In this document: piece after piece, positions 6,172-8,571 of the stretch
Layout of the letters: each line of letters begins with the position of its first letter
Position numbering within the stretch: position 1 is the first letter of the stretch
DNA from: an uncultured Micrococcales bacterium
GTDB lineage: Bacteria > Actinomycetota > Actinomycetes > S36-B12 > GCA-2699445
Assembly (NCBI GenBank): GCA_903915555.1
Contig: CAIWTL010000660.1
Location: 1 to 8,571, forward strand
Direction: 5' to 3'
Length of the DNA: 8,571 nucleotides
Translations under genes and position numbers: made by a program
Notes under the pieces: model-generated
Databases searched by the model: none
The model's input: the letters and a program-made list of their open reading frames with translations, nothing else
What the model was told of the DNA's origin: nothing

Positions 6172-7011
6172 ATGTCCGACACCCCTGCCGTCTCCGTCTA
6201 CGGCGGCATCACCAACCGGCGAATCACCGTCACCGACCTGGCCAAGGCCAAGGACGCCGGTGAGAAGTGGCCGATGCTCACCAGTTATGACGCCGTCACC
6301 GCGGGCCTCTTCGAGGAGGCCGGGGTTCCGGTACTCCTCGTCGGGGACTCAGCGGCGATGGTCGTGCATGGTCACAGCACCACGCTGCCGATCACGATGG
6401 ACGAACTGGTACCGCTGACGGCGGCCGTCGTGCGCGGGACGAGTCGCGCGCTCGTGGTGGCCGATCTGCCGTTCGGCTCCTACCAGGAGGGCCCCGTCCA
6501 GGCTCTGCAGTCGGCGACCCGGTTCATGAAGGAGTCCGGCGCACATGCCGTCAAACTGGAGGGCGGCCGACGGGTGACGCCCCAGATCCGGGCTCTCGTC
6601 GAGGCCGGGATCCCCGTCATGGCCCACGTCGGGTTGACTCCACAGTCGGTCAACGCCCTGGGTGGCTACAAGGTGCAGGGACGCGGCGAAGCAGGACACG
6701 CACTGCTCGACGATGCGCTCGCGGTGCAGGAGGCAGGCGCGTTCGCCGTGGTCCTGGAGGTTGTGCCCCACGACCTCGCCGAGCGGGTGACGAAGGAGTT
6801 GGACATCCCCACGATCGGCATCGGGGCCGGCAACGCCACCGACGCCCAGGTACTCGTGTGGCAGGACCTCCTGGGTCTGACCCCGGGGCGCGCACCGAAG
6901 TTCGTGAAGCCGTATGCCGACCTGCGCGGTGTCATGACCGGCGCCGTCCGGGCATGGGCGCAGGACGTCACCTCCGGTGAGTACCCGGACCTGGACCACT
7001 CCTACAACTGA
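6172..7011 (+). CDS. panB: 3-methyl-2-oxobutanoate hydroxymethyltransferase (ketopantoate hydroxymethyltransferase)
   Basis: PanB transfers a hydroxymethyl group from 5,10-methylenetetrahydrofolate to 2-oxoisovalerate, giving ketopantoate, the first committed step to pantothenate and coenzyme A. The cytoplasmic enzyme is a TIM barrel that needs Mg2+. The 279-aa product is of normal family length. By comparison with the E. coli enzyme the expected active-site residues are present: Asp59 (LLVGDSAAM), Asp98 (VADLPFGSYQ), Lys128 and Glu130 (AVKLEGG), His152 (MAHVGLTPQS) and Glu196 (VVLEVVPHDLA). Other family blocks are LTSYDAVTAGLFEEAG (36–51) and GIGAGNATDAQVLVWQD (216–232). The start is set by the GGAGGA site. 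No other pan gene is in the window, so panC/panD must lie elsewhere. The gene stands alone on its strand, diverging from the transporter and converging on the npdG-like gene with 4 bp between stops. Confidence 0.96.
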   Translation: MSDTPAVSVYGGITNRRITVTDLAKAKDAGEKWPMLTSYDAVTAGLFEEAGVPVLLVGDSAAMVVHGHSTTLPITMDELVPLTAAVVRGTSRALVVADLPFGSYQEGPVQALQSATRFMKESGAHAVKLEGGRRVTPQIRALVEAGIPVMAHVGLTPQSVNALGGYKVQGRGEAGHALLDDALAVQEAGAFAVVLEVVPHDLAERVTKELDIPTIGIGAGNATDAQVLVWQDLLGLTPGRAPKFVKPYADLRGVMTGAVRAWAQDVTSGEYPDLDHSYN

Positions 7012-7018
7012 CCGGTCA
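7009..7018. other. Palindrome TGACCGGTCA carrying both convergent stop codons
   Basis: The perfect 10-bp palindrome begins with the panB stop (TGA, 7009–7011) and ends with the complement of the npdG stop (TCA, 7016–7018). The two genes are therefore separated by four bases. No poly-T tract follows on either strand, so it is not a standard intrinsic terminator. The transcripts of the two genes are expected to overlap at their 3' ends. Confidence 0.7.
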
Positions 7019-7669
7019 CGGAAGGTCGGTGATCCGCACTCCAGCGTGCGACTTGTACCGCCGGTTGATCGAGATCAGGTTGGCGGTGAAGGCTTCGACC
7101 TGCCCACAGTTTCGGAGGCGACCCCCGTAGACGCCGCGCAGGCCGGCGACCCGGTCAGCGAGGCGTTGGACCGCATCCGTGGCTTCCCGGTCGTCCCCGA
7201 GCACGAGGACATCCATCGCGGGGACCGCGGCGAGTTCCCGGTCCTGCAGCAGTACCGCGCTGACGTGATGGAACGCGCCCACCACGGTGCTCTCCGGGAG
7301 CAGCGCCTGGGCCTGCTGGGCGGCGGAGCCTTCCTCCACCGGCAACGCGTAGGCGCCCTGCTTGTCGAATCCCAGAGGATTCACGCAATCGATGACTACC
7401 TTGCCCGCCAGTTCCTGACGCAGTCCGTGGAGCAACTGCTCGTGGGCCGCCCACGGCACTGCCACCAGCGCCACATCGCATTGCGCGGCGACATCCTCGT
7501 TGCCCCCGCCGATCACGCCGAGTCCGATCCCGGCCGCGGCGTCAGCTGCCCGCTGAGGGTCCCGCGACCCGATCATGACCGGCAGGCCCGCGGTCGCCCA
7601 GCGGTACGCCAGGCCGAGGCCCTGATCGCCGGTGCCACCCAGTACTGCGATGGCGGGTTCGTGCTCCAC
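7016..7669 (-). CDS. npdG: NADPH-dependent F420 reductase (F420H2:NADP+ oxidoreductase)
   Basis: This enzyme moves hydride between NADP(H) and the deazaflavin cofactor F420, in actinobacteria mostly to supply F420H2 to other reductases. The 217-aa protein has an N-terminal Rossmann motif, VLGGTGDQGLGLAYRWA (9–25), then an NADP-phosphate-binding type stretch IGSRDPQRA (33–41), the CVNPLGFDKQGAY segment (95–107), GAFHHVSA (131–138) and a C-terminal family signature SINRRYKSHAGVRIT (200–214). Two in-frame GTG codons compete: 7675, abutting the ribosome site, and 7669, which lies five bases after AGGAG. The second is chosen for spacing; the first would add only two residues. It is the second gene of a likely operon with the racemase, 44 bp downstream of it. 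The family call is strong; the preferred reaction direction is inferred. An F420 cofactor supply encoded elsewhere is implied. Confidence 0.9.
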   Translation of the reverse strand: MEHEPAIAVLGGTGDQGLGLAYRWATAGLPVMIGSRDPQRAADAAAGIGLGVIGGGNEDVAAQCDVALVAVPWAAHEQLLHGLRQELAGKVVIDCVNPLGFDKQGAYALPVEEGSAAQQAQALLPESTVVGAFHHVSAVLLQDRELAAVPAMDVLVLGDDREATDAVQRLADRVAGLRGVYGGRLRNCGQVEAFTANLISINRRYKSHAGVRITDLP

Positions 7670-7680
7670 GATCACTCCTC
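7670..7680 (-). promoter_or_regulatory. npdG ribosome binding site
   Basis: The minus strand reads GAGAGGAG just upstream, ending at the first base of the GTG at 7675. AGGAG lies five bases before the GTG at 7669, which favours that codon as the true start. Confidence 0.6.
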
Positions 7681-7713
7681 TCGTCGTTGCGGGTCCTCGG
7701 CGGATCCGTCCAG

Positions 7714-8571
7714 TCAGTCCCCCGGCGCGCCGGAGGTCGCTGCGGCCGCGACCTCGGGCTCGATCCCCCAGCGCAGCAACGCGTCGGCGCCGTGCGGGAA
7801 CTCCGATCTCGGGACGGCAGCACCCGGCGTGCGGGAGAACCTCGGAGCCGGTGCGGGCTGGAGGGGACCGTCGGCCAGGAAGGTACCCCGCGCCCTGAGG
7901 TGGGGGTGTTCCGCCGCCTCCGTCATCGACAGGACTCCCGAGGTGCAGGCGTCACTGTCGCGGAAGAGGTCGTCCCATTCGTCACGCGTGCGGGTGGCGA
8001 TGCGTGTCGCGATGGCTGCACGGAGGTCGGCCCACCGGGGGATGTCGAACTGGTCCGGGATGTCGTCCGCGTCCAGGCCGGTGATCCGCAGGAACTCGGC
8101 GTAGAACTTCGGCTCGAGGCAACCCACCGCGAGGTACTCGCCGTCGGCGCACTCGTAGACGTCGTAGAACGGCGCTCCGGTGTCGAGCAGATTGGTGCCC
8201 GGTGCGTCCGGGTTCCACATGCCCTGGGCGGCCAACGAGTAGACCAGCATCATCAGGTAGGCGGAACCGTCGACCATGGCGGCGTCGATCACCTGCCCCC
8301 TGCCCGAGCGGGACCGTTCCCACAGCGCGGCGAGCACCCCGACGAGGAGGAACATCGCCCCTCCCCCGAAATCGGCGACGAGATTCACGGGCGGGACGGG
8401 TCGCTCGCCCGCACGCGCGAAGTGCCGCAGGGCTCCCGCGACGGCGATGTAGTCGATGTCGTGCCCGGCCCGCTCCGCCAGCGGCCCCTCCTGCCCCCAA
8501 CCGGTCATGCGCCCGATGATGAGACCGGGGTTGGCTGCCAGCAGGGCGTCGGGCACAAGACCCAGTTTCTC
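7714..8571 (-). CDS. Alpha-methylacyl-CoA racemase, CaiB/BaiF family III CoA-transferase fold (partial)
   Basis: The enzyme interconverts (R)- and (S)-2-methylacyl-CoA esters, needed for beta-oxidation of methyl-branched fatty acids and sterol side chains. The window holds the last 285 residues; the N-terminus (about 80–95 residues by family comparison) lies beyond 8571. The visible part starts in the EKLGLVPD segment and continues RMTGWGQEGPL (21–31), AGHDIDYIAVAGALR (35–49), PPVNLVADFGGGAMFL (60–75) and GQVIDAAMVDGSAYL (92–106). His37 and Asp67 of the visible part are 30 residues apart, as are the catalytic His126 and Asp156 of the M. tuberculosis racemase MCR; Glu153 may match its third active-site acid. 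These features favour a racemase over a CoA-transferase. The Ala-rich C-terminal end (about 270–285) is variable. It precedes npdG on the same strand with a 44-bp gap, likely one operon. Substrate is inferred from family only. Confidence 0.92.
   Translation of the reverse strand, partial: EKLGLVPDALLAANPGLIIGRMTGWGQEGPLAERAGHDIDYIAVAGALRHFARAGERPVPPVNLVADFGGGAMFLLVGVLAALWERSRSGRGQVIDAAMVDGSAYLMMLVYSLAAQGMWNPDAPGTNLLDTGAPFYDVYECADGEYLAVGCLEPKFYAEFLRITGLDADDIPDQFDIPRWADLRAAIATRIATRTRDEWDDLFRDSDACTSGVLSMTEAAEHPHLRARGTFLADGPLQPAPAPRFSRTPGAAVPRSEFPHGADALLRWGIEPEVAAAATSGAPGD

Noticed and set aside
5967..6182. Minus-strand 71-aa open frame in the transporter/panB gap
   Set aside because: It has no ribosome site, starts within panB and reads Arg/His-rich sequence without similarity to anything I recognise.
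5189..6418. Plus-strand 409-aa open frame across the transporter start and into panB
   Set aside because: It is antisense to the transporter, crosses the divergent promoter region and then enters panB out of frame; no domain and no ribosome site.
7009..7036. Possible hairpin terminator after panB (GGTCAC paired with GTGATC)
   Set aside because: The stem has a mismatch, lies inside the npdG coding end and has no T tract; too weak to call an intrinsic terminator.
6977..8104. Plus-strand 375-aa open frame after panB
   Set aside because: It overlaps the panB end and lies antisense to npdG and the racemase, both of which have strong family motifs.
1..8571. CRISPR array, tRNA, rRNA, insertion sequence, phage or defence genes
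   Set aside because: No regularly spaced long repeats, no tRNA or rRNA-like segments, no transposase or integrase motifs and no terminal inverted repeats were seen; nearly all DNA is used by recognised metabolic genes.

Overview
This window looks like ordinary core metabolism from a high-GC actinomycete (Actinomycetota). The codons are strongly GC-ending. The gene neighbourhood glnE–glnA2–nadE–…–panB recalls the glnE/glnA2/panB region of Mycobacterium and the glnE/glnA2/nadE region of Streptomyces (synteny from memory). An F420-linked oxidoreductase (NpdG-like) also points to actinobacteria. I cannot name the genus. No RNA gene, mobile element, CRISPR array or phage-like gene was seen.

Layout, left to right. 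(1) Minus strand, 1–2352: the N-terminal third of glnE, cut by the window edge, lies downstream of a complete glnA2. The two overlap by 4 bp (GTGA), so they are probably co-transcribed and translationally coupled. (2) A 130-bp divergent intergenic region, 2353–2482, holds overlapping candidate promoters and a small repeat. (3) Plus strand, 2483–4213: glutamine-dependent NAD+ synthetase nadE, possibly translated from a leaderless mRNA. (4) Minus strand, 4175–5938: a 14-helix DHA2-type MFS exporter whose 3' end overlaps that of nadE by 39 bp. (5) A 233-bp divergent intergenic region, 5939–6171, carries a 9-bp direct repeat next to the transporter start and a candidate panB promoter. (6) Plus strand, 6172–7011: panB, the first committed step of pantothenate synthesis, with a strong Shine-Dalgarno. 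(7) Minus strand, 7016–8571: an alpha-methylacyl-CoA racemase gene (N-terminus outside the window) followed 44 bp later by an npdG-like F420:NADP oxidoreductase gene, probably one operon. It converges on panB with only 4 bp between the stop codons.

The left half has a glutamine theme. GlnE modifies the main glutamine synthetase, GlnA2 is a GS-family ligase that may act on amines other than ammonium, and NadE uses glutamine as its nitrogen donor. PanB (coenzyme A precursor), the racemase (acyl-CoA substrate) and the F420/NADPH enzyme belong to cofactor and lipid metabolism. I found no convincing new biological system. The points worth checking are fine-scale: tightly packed convergent gene ends, repeats in the two divergent promoter regions, a likely leaderless nadE start, and an Ala in the ammonium-site motif of GlnA2.
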